NCBI RefSeq assembly: GCF_027474845.2
Contig: NZ_CP107031.2
Span: 944,501 to 1,008,500, forward strand
Length of the DNA stretch: 64,000 nt
Origin: Maribacter aestuarii
GTDB taxonomy: Bacteria; Bacteroidota; Bacteroidia; Flavobacteriales; Flavobacteriaceae
Direction: 5' to 3'
Part shown: in pieces, positions 6,885 through 16,775 of the stretch
How positions within the stretch are numbered: the stretch's first letter is position 1
Layout: the number at the start of each line of letters is the position of its first letter
The notes under the pieces: generated by a model
What the model saw: the letters and a program-made list of their open reading frames with translations, nothing else
What the model was told of the DNA's origin: nothing
The model's database searches: none
Translations under genes and position numbers: made by a program

Positions 6885-9203
6885 ATGCGATTATTAATTC
6901 TATTACTGTTTTTTGGTTTAACTAGTTCCTACGTAAATGCACAAAATGAAACCTATCAAGGCGTAGTTGTAGACGATAATTCTAAAGAAACCATACCTTT
7001 TGCTACGGTCGCAATTTACAATGACTTCGTTTTAATCACCGGTACAACGACAGATGAAAACGGGCAGTTTAAACTGAAAGTAGCAGAAGACTTCACCCAT
7101 TTTGAAGTCAGTTTTATTGGGTATGAAAATACCAAAGTTCAATTTACAGAAATACAAAATCTTAAGAATATTAGGTTTGTCCTCACACCATCTATTACAG
7201 CTCTGGACGAAGTAGTCGTGCAGGGAGAACAAACTACTTCACAACTAAAAATTGACCGAAAAATCATTAATCTAGGGGCCGACTTACAACAGGCAGGAGC
7301 TACCACACTTGATGCCTTTGACCAAATTACAGAAATACAGACCGATTTGGGTACTGGAAGTTTATCGCTAAGAGGAAGCGGTAATGTTCGCCTTCTTATT
7401 AACGGGAAACCATCCAGCATGAACCCCACAGAACTGTTAGAACAGTTACCGGCATCATCAGTGCAGCGCGTAGAAATTATTACCTCACCTTCGGCCAAAA
7501 ATCAAGCAGATGGGCTTTCGGGCATTATTAATGTAATTCTTAAAAAAAATGGCACAAAGGGCCTAAATATGAACTTAAATGCAGGAGCTGGAACTATGCG
7601 TTATAGTTACGGGGTCGACGGTAACTACAATCTTTCTTGGCTTAATTTTAGATGGAACCTTTCACAAACCGGCAGGGGTATGAACAGTAAGCAATCTATT
7701 TCTCAATTATATGATAATGGGAATACTCGAGATTTTTTTGCGCCTCATGATTTTTATGGCTTGTCAAAAAGATTGGATACTGGGTTGGATTTTTTCATCA
7801 ACGAGAATAATGAACTCTCGGTTGGGTTGGATTATACAAGGGATTTTCATGGATTTTTTAACGATACCTTTTACAGCAACGTGCCCGATAGAGAGGATTA
7901 TGTGTATACCCGTAATTCTTCGCATGACCATGAAACCACCAATTTTAACGTCAATTATAGGACAAAGTTTACTGGAGAGAATCACTTTTTAGAATTTGAT
8001 TATCAGTTTTCCAACAACGATAACCTTTTACCCGCTATTGATTTTGAAGAAGATGTCTTCCTTTTCAACGAAGACCGCAAAAACGATAATATTCTCAATG
8101 CTATTGCATTGGACTATTCCTTACCGCTAACAGAAAAAATTTTAGTAGAAGCAGGGGGTTCTTGGAACGGTAGAAACTTAACCAGCTCTCTTTTTACTAA
8201 TCTCGCTGGAGCTCCAGAATCATTCGATGTTTTTAAATATGATGAATCATTATTGGGAATTTACGGCCTAACAAATATTACTTCTGGAAAATTAACCTAT
8301 CAGGTGGGGCTTAGATATGAAAACCTTATATCTAATTCTATTAATCTTTCCAATAGCCAAACCACAGATTTAAAGTTTTCGAACCTGTTCCCCTCCCTTC
8401 ATATATCCTATACCATTAATGAAACGAACACATTAAATATGGGATACAGCCGAAGGGTATCGCGACCAAACTTTAGGAACATCAATCCTTTTCAAGCTAG
8501 GAATCAATATTTTGAATGGGTGGCCAACCCAAGTCTTCGGCCAGAATTCAGCAATAACCTAGAAACCAATTACCAGTACAATGGAGAAAAGTTAAGTGCA
8601 TCTGCTGCTTTCTTTTATCGATACAGAACTGACGTCATAGAGCGTTTGCAGAATATTGATGCCGAAGGAGTTCTGCGCAACGTTTTTGATAATATAGGTG
8701 AAAAACATTCTTACGGGGTGGAGGCAAGTATGAGTTATAAACTTATGGATTTCTGGAACAGTCAACTCTTCGCAAACTATTATCACACCACAGTAGACCA
8801 AGATATATTTCTGAGTTGGGACGAGCTGTATTCATCGAACCTGATTTTTAAAAACACCTTTAAAATAAGTAAGGCCTTAAGTGCGGATATCTCTTACAGA
8901 CAGAATTTTAAAACACAAAACGTCTTTGATTTTATTGACGCCAGAAATCGAATAGACGTCGCGGTTAGGCTAAAGCTTTTGGAAAATAGGCTGGCCATGA
9001 ACTTGCGTATTGTAGACCTGCTGGATAATAATTTAATGTATAGAACCGCTGTTACCCAAAATGTTACACAGAATGAGGTGTGGCGATTTCAATCACAAAC
9101 CTTTGGCTTCCTACTAAGTGCTAGTTACAAACTATTTCAAAACAAAGGAAGAACAAGAAACAGGAAAAACAGAAACTACCAATACGGTGGTACAACAGAC
9201 TAA
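6885..9203 (+). CDS. TonB-linked outer-membrane beta-barrel protein with CarboxypepD-like domain
   Basis: The 772 residues begin with a signal peptide (LILLLFFGLTSSYVNA, cleavage near residue 19). A carboxypeptidase-D regulatory-like domain follows (about 22-110), then a plug-like segment (LDEVVVQGE, VRLLINGKPSSMN, VEIITSPSAKNQADGLSGIINVIL) and a long barrel of the OMP_b-brl_3 type to the C-terminus. Substrate is unknown; no SusD partner is present, which argues against a glycan-uptake locus. The tail is Arg/Asn-rich. The gene precedes a lipoprotein and a LytS/LytTR pair, and has a paralog at 14271-16673. Confidence 0.9.
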   Translation: MRLLILLLFFGLTSSYVNAQNETYQGVVVDDNSKETIPFATVAIYNDFVLITGTTTDENGQFKLKVAEDFTHFEVSFIGYENTKVQFTEIQNLKNIRFVLTPSITALDEVVVQGEQTTSQLKIDRKIINLGADLQQAGATTLDAFDQITEIQTDLGTGSLSLRGSGNVRLLINGKPSSMNPTELLEQLPASSVQRVEIITSPSAKNQADGLSGIINVILKKNGTKGLNMNLNAGAGTMRYSYGVDGNYNLSWLNFRWNLSQTGRGMNSKQSISQLYDNGNTRDFFAPHDFYGLSKRLDTGLDFFINENNELSVGLDYTRDFHGFFNDTFYSNVPDREDYVYTRNSSHDHETTNFNVNYRTKFTGENHFLEFDYQFSNNDNLLPAIDFEEDVFLFNEDRKNDNILNAIALDYSLPLTEKILVEAGGSWNGRNLTSSLFTNLAGAPESFDVFKYDESLLGIYGLTNITSGKLTYQVGLRYENLISNSINLSNSQTTDLKFSNLFPSLHISYTINETNTLNMGYSRRVSRPNFRNINPFQARNQYFEWVANPSLRPEFSNNLETNYQYNGEKLSASAAFFYRYRTDVIERLQNIDAEGVLRNVFDNIGEKHSYGVEASMSYKLMDFWNSQLFANYYHTTVDQDIFLSWDELYSSNLIFKNTFKISKALSADISYRQNFKTQNVFDFIDARNRIDVAVRLKLLENRLAMNLRIVDLLDNNLMYRTAVTQNVTQNEVWRFQSQTFGFLLSASYKLFQNKGRTRNRKNRNYQYGGTTD

Positions 9204-9221
9204 TTTTTTTAACTACTACTT

Positions 9222-9908
9222 ATGAAAAAGAAATCGCAAATAGCCATTATTATATTGTTAAGTGCTACGGTTTATAGCTGCGGACAAAACAATAAAGAAG
9301 AGATATCAGTAAAAGAAATGGCGACATGGCAAACGTTTGACAAAGGTAAAAGTACTATACAGGGAGATGAACTAAAAGTTGAAGAAATAGAAGGTTCAGA
9401 TGGTTATTTTTTGATTAGTCCAAAGGTATATGAAACCGATTTTACACTTACGTATAAAGTAAAGGCATTATCGGAATCAACCGTGTTGATTACCCTATTT
9501 TCGGTCTTACAAGAAGGTGATAATGGCACTTTTTCAGTTCCTTCAGAATCTGCTACACCACGAGAGGTCTGGAATTGGCGTAGTGGAATGAAACACTACA
9601 ATTTAACTATTAATAACCGCTCACACGGTATTACCCCGTTCTTTTTTAAGAACGTTCCTCCCAGTTCCAGAGGTTTTAATGAAAGACTCGAGGAAAATAT
9701 CATGGAAGTGGGTCAGTGGTACGATGTCGAAATTGGAAAAAAAGAAAATCGATTATGGTTTAAGTTAGATGGAAAGCTATTTTTTGAAGTTGAAGACCCT
9801 GAACCATATCAAAAAGGGCGACTTATTTTTAGAATAAGCGGTACTACTGGAGAAAAGGTCATTTTTGCCAAAGCGGCTTTTAAAGATATTGTTATTTCAT
9901 ACGAATAG
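9222..9908 (+). CDS. Lipoprotein with concanavalin-like (DUF1961/LamG-type) fold
   Basis: A lipoprotein signal ends in the lipobox ATVYSCG, so the mature protein is lipid-anchored at Cys20. The following 200 residues are beta-rich, with YFLISPKVYETDFTLTYKVKA and GQWYDVEIGKKENRLWFKLDGKLFFEVEDPEPYQKGRLIFR, which resembles jelly-roll sugar-binding folds of the DUF1961/DUF1080 kind. I cannot place catalytic residues. It starts 18 bases after the barrel gene and is probably its surface partner. Confidence 0.75.
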   Translation: MKKKSQIAIIILLSATVYSCGQNNKEEISVKEMATWQTFDKGKSTIQGDELKVEEIEGSDGYFLISPKVYETDFTLTYKVKALSESTVLITLFSVLQEGDNGTFSVPSESATPREVWNWRSGMKHYNLTINNRSHGITPFFFKNVPPSSRGFNERLEENIMEVGQWYDVEIGKKENRLWFKLDGKLFFEVEDPEPYQKGRLIFRISGTTGEKVIFAKAAFKDIVISYE

Positions 9909-9925
9909 AGCGTACTTTGTAGCCA

Positions 9926-10945
9926 GTGGAAAACCAGAATACCTATCAGAAATTTATACGAATTGAACCCTTTTTTCATGGGCTGCTGTGGTGTTTGGTA
10001 TTGTTTTATCCCTATATGAAGTATATGGGCAGAGAAGGTGGATATCCTATGTCTTTTTTGCATGAGCTAAATTCGCTGTTCTTTAAGATGACAATATCAT
10101 ATTTTTTATATGTATGGTATTTCCCTAAGAAGCAGCACTTAAAATATCTGCCAATTGTACTTATTGTGTTTGTGCTTAATGTCTTGGGCTATAGTAATAC
10201 CGACAACTATTTTCACGCTAACTCCCATGATTTTTGGATAAATTTTGTATCGCAATCATTAACCTACATTGCATTCAGCTTTGTCTTTTTCACCATTTTC
10301 ATTATTAAAAAAAGTTATAAAAAACAGCTAGAGATACATCAACTTACGCAGGAAAAACAGCAAGCCGAAATACGGGCGCTTAAGGCACAGGTAAATCCTC
10401 ATTTTTTGTTCAATACGTTAAACACCATCTATGCCAATGCCCTTAAAAAAGATGATAAAACACCTGAATTGATTTTAAAACTTTCGGATGGATTTAGATA
10501 TATGCTGCACGAAGGCCAAAAGGAATTTGTTACTATTGAACAGGAGATACAACACCTAAAGGATTATGTGCATTTACAGGAAGAACGATTGGCAAAAAAG
10601 ATAAAGGTTAATTTTTATACCAGTATTGATGATCAAACTCAGCTAATTGCCCCTTTGTTATGTATCGGTTTTGTGGAAAATACCTTCAAATATACCAGTA
10701 TCTTAAAAGGAGAGCAGCATGAGATTACCATCAAAATAGAACTGAAAAACAAAACCTTTACGCTCTCCTGCAGTAATCCATTCGATGCCAAAGCAGTTGA
10801 TGAAATTGATGTAGATTGGAAAGAAAGTGGCGTCGGTATAAAAAATACCAAAGAAAGACTTGCCCTTTTATATCCTAAAAAACATACGCTAGTTATTAAC
10901 GAAGAAGATGGTGTTTTTAAACTAAAACTAGAAATACGGTTATGA
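9926..10945 (+). CDS. LytS/YpdA-type sensor histidine kinase
   Basis: Four N-terminal membrane helices (about residues 15-135) precede a short coiled coil and the His_kinase domain with QVNPHFLFNTLN near 153-164, where His is the phospho-acceptor. The N-box reads VENTFKYTSI rather than the common VENAFKHG, so a conserved His is missing. GVGIKNTKERLALLYP forms the G-box. GTG is used as start. It overlaps the response regulator by four bases, the usual arrangement of a cognate pair. Its output probably controls the adjacent barrel and lipoprotein genes. Confidence 0.9.
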   Translation: MENQNTYQKFIRIEPFFHGLLWCLVLFYPYMKYMGREGGYPMSFLHELNSLFFKMTISYFLYVWYFPKKQHLKYLPIVLIVFVLNVLGYSNTDNYFHANSHDFWINFVSQSLTYIAFSFVFFTIFIIKKSYKKQLEIHQLTQEKQQAEIRALKAQVNPHFLFNTLNTIYANALKKDDKTPELILKLSDGFRYMLHEGQKEFVTIEQEIQHLKDYVHLQEERLAKKIKVNFYTSIDDQTQLIAPLLCIGFVENTFKYTSILKGEQHEITIKIELKNKTFTLSCSNPFDAKAVDEIDVDWKESGVGIKNTKERLALLYPKKHTLVINEEDGVFKLKLEIRL

Positions 10946-11631
10946 TACAATGTCTGATTTTAGAAGATGAGCAATCTGCGGTAGAAATACTCGAGGCTTA
11001 CATTGAAAAGACTCCTTTTCTAAAATGCTTGGGTTCTTATGAAAGCGGATTGGATGTTCCTCAAAAGCAATTGCAAACAGCTGATATTTTGTTTTTGGAT
11101 ATCCAGTTGCCCGAGTTAAACGGACTATCCTTTTTAAAAACCTTGCAAAACCCACCATTGGTTATCGTAACGACCGCCTATCCGAATTATGCCATTGAAG
11201 CTTTTGAAGAAGCGGTAACGGATTATCTGGTAAAGCCTTTTTCTTATGAACGTTTTTATAAATCCCTCTCCAGAGTTCGTATGGTATTAGCAGAGCAACA
11301 AAAAGATACCAAAAATCAAATCTTTCTGTATGCAGATAAAACCATTTATAAGACCAATATAGAAGATATTCTTTATTTAAAAGCAGAAGTAGACTATGTA
11401 AATGTGGTAACCCAAGAAAGAGAGGTTCTCGTACTCGATAGCCTGCAGAATTGGTGTGAAAAGCTACGCCAATTTAATTTTAAAAGAGCACACCGTTCCT
11501 ATATTATTAACCTGGACCAGATAGAAAAGGTTTCTGGAAATCAGATTTTCGTAAAAGGTAATATCCTCTCAATTGGCAGAACCTACAAACAAGATTTTTT
11601 GGAGGCTTTACAGAAAACCGGACTTTTTTAA
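10942..11631 (+). CDS. LytTR response regulator
   Basis: A receiver domain occupies residues 1-120, with acidic residues EDE near 9, phospho-acceptor Asp in LFLDIQLPELNG near 53, Thr in VTTAYP and Lys in YLVKPF. A LytTR DNA-binding domain follows (about 130-228; FKRAHRSYIINLDQIEKV, SIGRTYKQDF). It is translationally coupled to the kinase gene. LytTR proteins bind direct repeats; GTTGTCTAC-like elements are found just after this gene and upstream of the barrel. Confidence 0.92.
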   Translation: MIQCLILEDEQSAVEILEAYIEKTPFLKCLGSYESGLDVPQKQLQTADILFLDIQLPELNGLSFLKTLQNPPLVIVTTAYPNYAIEAFEEAVTDYLVKPFSYERFYKSLSRVRMVLAEQQKDTKNQIFLYADKTIYKTNIEDILYLKAEVDYVNVVTQEREVLVLDSLQNWCEKLRQFNFKRAHRSYIINLDQIEKVSGNQIFVKGNILSIGRTYKQDFLEALQKTGLF

Positions 11632-11635
11632 GTTC

Positions 11636-11651
11636 GTCTACAGTTGTCTAC
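11636..11651 (+). promoter_or_regulatory. Tandem GTCTAC repeats, candidate LytTR-type site
   Basis: GTCTAC occurs at 11636-11641 and again at 11646-11651, exactly 10 bp apart and so on the same helix face, 92 bases upstream of the next lipoprotein gene. The second copy is part of GTTGTCTAC, identical to the site at 6749. The tandem spacing supports protein binding; the link to this LytTR protein is inferred. Confidence 0.4.
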
Positions 11652-11742
11652 TTTCTAGCTACACTTACGGAGTGCATAGCCACTTAAACCATACCGATTA
11701 AGCAATTGTCCTATTTTTCATGTTTAATTTAATTGCAAATCA

Positions 11743-12570
11743 ATGACACACAGAAGGCTTTTTATAATAGTTCTAATCATCTCGCTAAATCTATTCGCCT
11801 GTAAACAAGCGGAAAAGCAAGTTGAGAACCCTCAGATTGACATTACAAACCCTAAAGATATACTCGAAGCAGTTGAAGCTGCACATGGCGGATGGAATCA
11901 TTTGCGCAGTAAAAATGATGTGGAATACCATTATGAATATACCGTTCCAGAGGGTAAAGCGGATATTTCTACCGAACGCTACATATTTGATTCTGAAACC
12001 TCATTTGGTCACTATACACGGCACGAAATAAATACCCTGCCAAATGAAGATGGCATTGTAATACATCTCTTTGATGGTGAAAAAACAACCCTTACACTTG
12101 ATGGGAATGCGGTTGAGAACGAACAAACTATTTCGGTTGGTCAATTCGTGAGACGTGCCAATTATTTTTGGTTTGTTATGCCTTATAAATTGAATGACCC
12201 TGGGACAATTGCAAAATATTTAGGCAAAGAAGTTTATAATGGTATTGACTACACAAAACTAGAAATCACCTATGATGCAAAAGTAACAGGAAAAGAAAAG
12301 AATGATATTTATATCCTTTACGTAAATCAGAAAACGCAGTTAATAGACCGGTTTTATTTTTCATTGCCTTTTTTAGGCATCAATGCACCCGTAATCTTGG
12401 CGGAGTATACTTATGAAATGGTTGAAGGACAGAAGCTGGCAACAAAAAGAAACTATTACTTGCCAAAAAAAGATGGGACGTATGATACCAATCCAAGTAT
12501 CACGCAAAAACTTTCTAACATCAAATTCAACAATGGATTTACGCCAGCCAGTATTGCTCATGTTGGGTAA
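11743..12570 (+). CDS. Lipoprotein of the DUF6503 type
   Basis: The signal peptide ends with the lipobox LNLFACK, giving a lipid-anchored protein of about 256 residues. The mature part begins with DILEAVEAAHGGWNHLRSKNDVEYHYEY, a pattern found in Bacteroidota proteins grouped as DUF6503, and is beta-rich as in outer-membrane lipoprotein carriers of the LolA/LolB fold. Function is unknown. It follows the LytTR gene by 111 bases and has tandem GTCTAC repeats upstream. Confidence 0.75.
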   Translation: MTHRRLFIIVLIISLNLFACKQAEKQVENPQIDITNPKDILEAVEAAHGGWNHLRSKNDVEYHYEYTVPEGKADISTERYIFDSETSFGHYTRHEINTLPNEDGIVIHLFDGEKTTLTLDGNAVENEQTISVGQFVRRANYFWFVMPYKLNDPGTIAKYLGKEVYNGIDYTKLEITYDAKVTGKEKNDIYILYVNQKTQLIDRFYFSLPFLGINAPVILAEYTYEMVEGQKLATKRNYYLPKKDGTYDTNPSITQKLSNIKFNNGFTPASIAHVG

Positions 12571-12609
12571 GGATGAATCACTATTATTAAGACATGTTGA
12601 CATCCTAAC

Positions 12610-12634
12610 ATCAGATGTCTATCAGACATCTGAT
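12610..12634. terminator. Strong hairpin between lipoprotein genes
   Basis: ATCAGATGTCT pairs perfectly with AGACATCTGAT around a three-base loop. It lies 40 bases after the DUF6503 gene. No T-run follows, so it may be a weak terminator or an mRNA-stabilising stem. Confidence 0.4.
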
Positions 12635-12684
12635 AACTATTTATAAAATAATCTATCAAATCTTAATCAATTAAAATCAAAAAT

Positions 12685-13550
12685 ATGAGTATCCTAAAAA
12701 ATGTGGTTCTTGTAACCATTTCACTGACTTTTTTCTGTTGTCAATCGCCAAAATCAGAACGTGATATTGAAGACGAGTTTGTTGAAAAATATGCTCCTAA
12801 AGATTTAAATACATATGGATTTACCCTTGCTGTAGATTCAAAGATACCGGAGGTACATCAACTTTTTAATGATTTGTCGGCAAACTTCTACTTTTATGGC
12901 GATAAAGAAGAGTTTGAAAAAAAGCGGCCAAGATTATGGAATTAGACCCCAATTATCCTAGTGGATTTTTAATGGGAGGTTTTTATGAGCAAGATCCTGA
13001 AAAACATAAAGAAAAGGTAACCAAAGCGTTTGAACTCTCTAAAAAAACAAATCTAAAATCTGAAAGAGATATTATGCAAGCAGAGTATTACCTGCTAGTA
13101 GAAGATAATTATCCTAAAGCACAAGAATACTTTAAAAAAGTAGTGGATATGTACCCTGATAGTGCTGCGGCCATATGGTCTTTAGGCATGGCCTATTATT
13201 ACAATGGCGAATTTGACAAGGCGTTAGAATGCTATAAAAAAAGCACTGAACTAATCCCAAATTTACCTAAGGGATATGAGTTCATGTCTGTGATGTATTA
13301 CTCCAAAAAGGACTATAAAAAGGCCTTAGAATATTTGGAAAAAGCTGAAGAATATGGCGCGAATGCCAAAAATGATTTTTACTACGCAGAGTATGTGGCT
13401 ATGGTTTATAATAGAAATGAAATGTATAATAAGACATTAGATTATATTGAGACTACGCGCAAATACGGTGAGTTGTATAAGAATAGTGAAACCTTCGAAA
13501 AAATAGCAGAGATTGCCAAGGCTAAACTAGATTCTATTCAGGCAATGTAG
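12685..13550 (+). pseudogene. TPR lipoprotein, split by a -1 shift at an A_AAA_AAG heptamer
   Basis: The first frame encodes a lipoprotein signal (LTFFCCQ lipobox region) and about 60 residues, then stops at 12943-12945. The second frame gives TPR repeats (residues such as AAIWSLGMAYYYNGEFDKALECYKK and KGYEFMSVMYYSKKDYKKALEYLEKA). The join lies at A AAA AAG (12918-12924), in exactly the phase of the dnaX-type slippery site; a -1 slip reads KKAAKIMELDPNYPSGF straight into the TPR frame. Equivalent explanations are a real one-base deletion in the A7 run or a sequencing error. The fused product would be about 288 residues. Confidence 0.65.
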
Positions 13551-13574
13551 CGATAGACAGTTAACATCACTAAA

Positions 13575-13604
13575 AAAGGCCATCTAATAATTTAGGTGGC
13601 CTTT
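13575..13604 (+). terminator. Rho-independent-type terminator after the TPR gene
   Basis: A 13-pair stem (AAAGGCCATCTAA with TTAGGTGGCCTTT, one G-T pair) closes on a four-base loop and is followed by a T-rich stretch. It lies 24 bases after the TPR stop. Confidence 0.75.
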
Positions 13605-13629
13605 GTATTTGCTTTTATAATGAAAAGCT

Positions 13630-14155
13630 ATGAGTTTTAAACTGAGAATAGATGTAACTCTGATACTGACATTGCTAATAGCTAGTTGTGTTACTTACTG
13701 AAATGGCTTTGGAAAAAAGCGCTTCATTTGATGTAAGTTTACAATGAGGCGAAATACCAATAACGAGGTCTATAAGATTATTGACACGACCAAAATATAC
13801 AAGCTAGTTTCCGTTTTAAATATTGATGGCAAGAACAGTACGTATTTGAAAGAAATTAATACGTACTTTTTAAAATTCTATACTGATGACAAAGTAGGTA
13901 AGTTTTTTTTATTGCTATAACATTGATATAAATTCTTTAAATCCTAAAAAAGCGACCATTGGTGTTTATAAGTACTCCAAAGGAGAACTAACGATGCAAA
14001 CCTATTTTCGTAGTCCTCAAGGTGCCGGATTCATAAAAGAAAGACTAAAGAAACATACTACCGATTTTCTGGAATTTGGAAATGAAAACTATGGTAGCGG
14101 GTATGAGAAAGTAGATATCCCTAAAGAATTTTTAATCTACACCCCGGATTGGTAG
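13630..14155 (+). pseudogene. Decayed small lipoprotein gene
   Basis: ATG at 13630 opens a lipoprotein signal ending LLIASC, then TGA stops appear at 13699 and 13729 in the same frame, which continues with NTNNEVYKIIDTTKIYKL and YLKEINTYFLKFYTDDKVGKFF. After a short scrambled piece near 13905-13925 another frame resumes with SLNPKKATIGVYKYSKGELTMQTYF, ending ... FLIYTPDW and TAG at 14155. The parts together look like one secreted lipoprotein of about 170 residues of a type common in Flavobacteria. Multiple stops and a frame change show that it is dead. Confidence 0.65.
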
Positions 14156-14190
14156 CACCTTTGAACCAACTTAGTCAAAAATATAACTAT

Positions 14191-14231
14191 AAAAAACTCC
14201 CTACCCATGACATATTGCCATAGATAGGGAG
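14191..14231 (-). terminator. Terminator of the second barrel gene
   Basis: On the minus strand CTCCCTA (14231-14225) pairs with TAGGGAG (14203-14197) and is followed by a run of six T (14196-14191). It lies 40 bases beyond the barrel stop. Confidence 0.6.
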
Positions 14232-14270
14232 AATTTAAAACACTAATCCAAATTTTTGTAAATAGAAATG

Positions 14271-16673
14271 CTACAGAAGCTTATCTGCCTTCTCGTTTTT
14301 ATCCCTATTTTTCCTTTTCACACTTTTATTCTTTCCGCTTCCAAAGCGGTATGCCAAACCTAAGTATACAGAACGGGAATCTGTTTTAAACTGCCCCTCC
14401 TGAATGATGGTTCTAAAGGTTTCAAAGGCAAAGCGTTGTGTTCTAAAAATATCATTGAAGTTTAGACTTAGTGTTCCCTTGCCTTTGGCAAAATTGTAGC
14501 GGGCACCGGCATTCATAAAGAAGTTGTCTTTTAAATCATATTGTAAAACACTTTGCCTTCCACTATAAAACGTAAATAATTGAAAGGTGAGGTCCTTTGT
14601 GGCTTTAAAACTGTTATTCAGCTTCGTATTCATTAACGTATTGTTCACTTCCACACTTTCTCCCTCGATAAAACCTTTTTGGGTTCTTGAGTACACATCA
14701 AAACTTCCGTTAAGGCTCCACCAATTGGTAGGCCGATAAGTAGCGGATAATTCAACTCCGTAGGCGTCATTGCTATCAAAGTTATCGTAATCAACGATTA
14801 AGACCGTAGGATTGTCTTCATCAAAAAACCCTCTTCTATTGATTTCGTCATTGATTCTTCTATAAAAACCGCCAAATGTAAAATTCCCTTTTTCAAGTCT
14901 TCTGCTATAATTGAGTTCTACCGAATTGGTGAATTGAGGTACCAAACTTGGATTTCCAGTAAGGATCAACTGTGGTGTACTTAACTGCCTGATAGGATTA
15001 ATCTGATTTAAGGAAGGGCGGTCAATTCTTCGGCTAAAACTCAACTGATACGAGTTTTTGCTCTCCTCGCTAGGACTATATTTTAAGAAACCTGATGGGT
15101 AAATATTAAAAAGCTTATCGGTAAAATTAAATGGCGCTTCCGAAACTTCGTTGAATTGGGTATCCACATTGTAATCTTCTAATCTAATTCCAAGATTATA
15201 TTGCCATTTACCTAAACTTTGGCTAAAAGTGGTGTAAAAGGAATGTATATCACGATCATATCTAAAATCTGAATTCCTAAAATCGGAACGGTCAGTGATA
15301 TAAGTATTTTCCGTGCGCCGTAAACGAGTTTCCAGACCAATTTCTAGAGTTGCACTTTCGGAGAGCGGATTTACATAATCCAAGTTTATGGTGGTGTTGG
15401 TTCGGGTGTCATCAATAAATTCATCATAGTTTGCTAGGGGCGTATTTCCAGTAAAATCCAAATCATTATTGGTGTCGCTTTTTAAGGTGTTATAATCAAC
15501 TTCCAGTTCTACGAAATGTCCTTCGTTTGAAAAATCATGCTTAAAATCTACATTGTAAGATGCATTGATATTATCCCGATTGATCAAATCGAACTGATTA
15601 AAATCTGAACCTGGATCGTCTAAAAATGTAATGTTTCGTTCTGCATTCGATATAGCATCAAATATATTCTGATTGGTGTAAACAGATAATGTGTTTTTGT
15701 CATTGATATAGTAGTCGACCCCGAATTTGAACAAGTGCGAAGTGCGGTCGGCAACACTTAAAATATCTTGCCCTGTGCGTTCTACAGTTCTATTGATGAA
15801 TCCGTTGGTAACTCCCTCTCCCAATCTGTTGCCGTAGCTACCGTAGAAATTGGCTTTTCCGTTTCTATAATTTAAGCTCAGGGAATTATTGTAGCGAGCA
15901 CGTTCTCCATAGGTAAAACCAGTATTTATAGAACCGTTGAACCCCAGGTTGGTATTCTTTTTTAAAGTAATATTAATTATACCGCTCATCCCTTCTGGAT
16001 TGTATTTTGCGGATGGGTTCGTAATCAGTTCGATGGTTTTAATAGATGTAGAGGGTATTTGTTGTAAAAGCTCTCGAGAACTAATATTTGTAGGTTTACC
16101 GTCTACGAGCACACGTACGTTTTCATTGCCGCGTAATGACAAATCTCCATCTTGGGTAATACTCACCGATGGAATATTGCCCATTATATCACTTGCGGAA
16201 GCACCGGCGGTGGTAAGGTCCTTCCCAACGTTGATGACCTTTCTATCAATTTTCTGCTCTATCGTAGAACGTTCTGCAGAGACCTCGACGGCCTCCAATG
16301 CCACAGCATCTTCTTCTATAAAAATAGCTCCCAAGCTCAATTTTTTAAGATCGGTATCGAGAGTTAGTGTTTTAACGTGTGTTTTATAGCCGATATATTG
16401 GACCTCAAAATTGTAGTTTCCGAATAAAATATTATCTAGATCAAAATTACCGTTCTCGCCTGTGATGCCCCCTGTAACAATAGAATCGCCCGATTTCAGA
16501 ATCACATTGGCATATGGGATTGGTTCTTGCGTACCAGTATCGAACACCGAGCCTGAAACAACTCCTTTTTGACCAAAACTAAAAAAGGAAAACAAAATAA
16601 AAATCCATAAAACATGGGATTTCAAGTTCTCTTGGAACCATAATAAGAAATTGACTGTGAAAGTTTTTTTCAT
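14271..16673 (-). CDS. TonB-linked outer-membrane beta-barrel protein with CarboxypepD-like domain (second copy)
   Basis: I start at Met38 of the open frame (MKKTFTVNF, 16673), which gives a signal peptide ending near FSFFSFGQ. The order is the same as in the 6885 protein: a CarboxypepD-like domain (GSVFDTGTQEPIPYANVIL, IGYKTHVKTL), plug-like strand set (ALEAVEVSAERS, VRVLVDGKPTNIS, IELITNPSAKYNPEGMSGIINITL) and a barrel ending in AYRFGSG, with a Lys/Arg-rich tail. Paralogous but clearly diverged from the first copy. It is divergent from the LytS kinase gene at 16871. Confidence 0.9.
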   Translation of the reverse strand: MKKTFTVNFLLWFQENLKSHVLWIFILFSFFSFGQKGVVSGSVFDTGTQEPIPYANVILKSGDSIVTGGITGENGNFDLDNILFGNYNFEVQYIGYKTHVKTLTLDTDLKKLSLGAIFIEEDAVALEAVEVSAERSTIEQKIDRKVINVGKDLTTAGASASDIMGNIPSVSITQDGDLSLRGNENVRVLVDGKPTNISSRELLQQIPSTSIKTIELITNPSAKYNPEGMSGIINITLKKNTNLGFNGSINTGFTYGERARYNNSLSLNYRNGKANFYGSYGNRLGEGVTNGFINRTVERTGQDILSVADRTSHLFKFGVDYYINDKNTLSVYTNQNIFDAISNAERNITFLDDPGSDFNQFDLINRDNINASYNVDFKHDFSNEGHFVELEVDYNTLKSDTNNDLDFTGNTPLANYDEFIDDTRTNTTINLDYVNPLSESATLEIGLETRLRRTENTYITDRSDFRNSDFRYDRDIHSFYTTFSQSLGKWQYNLGIRLEDYNVDTQFNEVSEAPFNFTDKLFNIYPSGFLKYSPSEESKNSYQLSFSRRIDRPSLNQINPIRQLSTPQLILTGNPSLVPQFTNSVELNYSRRLEKGNFTFGGFYRRINDEINRRGFFDEDNPTVLIVDYDNFDSNDAYGVELSATYRPTNWWSLNGSFDVYSRTQKGFIEGESVEVNNTLMNTKLNNSFKATKDLTFQLFTFYSGRQSVLQYDLKDNFFMNAGARYNFAKGKGTLSLNFNDIFRTQRFAFETFRTIIQEGQFKTDSRSVYLGLAYRFGSGKNKSVKRKNRDKNEKADKLL

Positions 16674-16775
16674 TGTAAAAAGTTGAATTTTAAACGAATC
16701 TAGAAGGAAGTATAGAGCCTTCTTTATCACGTAGATATAGAATTGGTTAGTGATGCTAAAGGCTTTGAAAACAGA

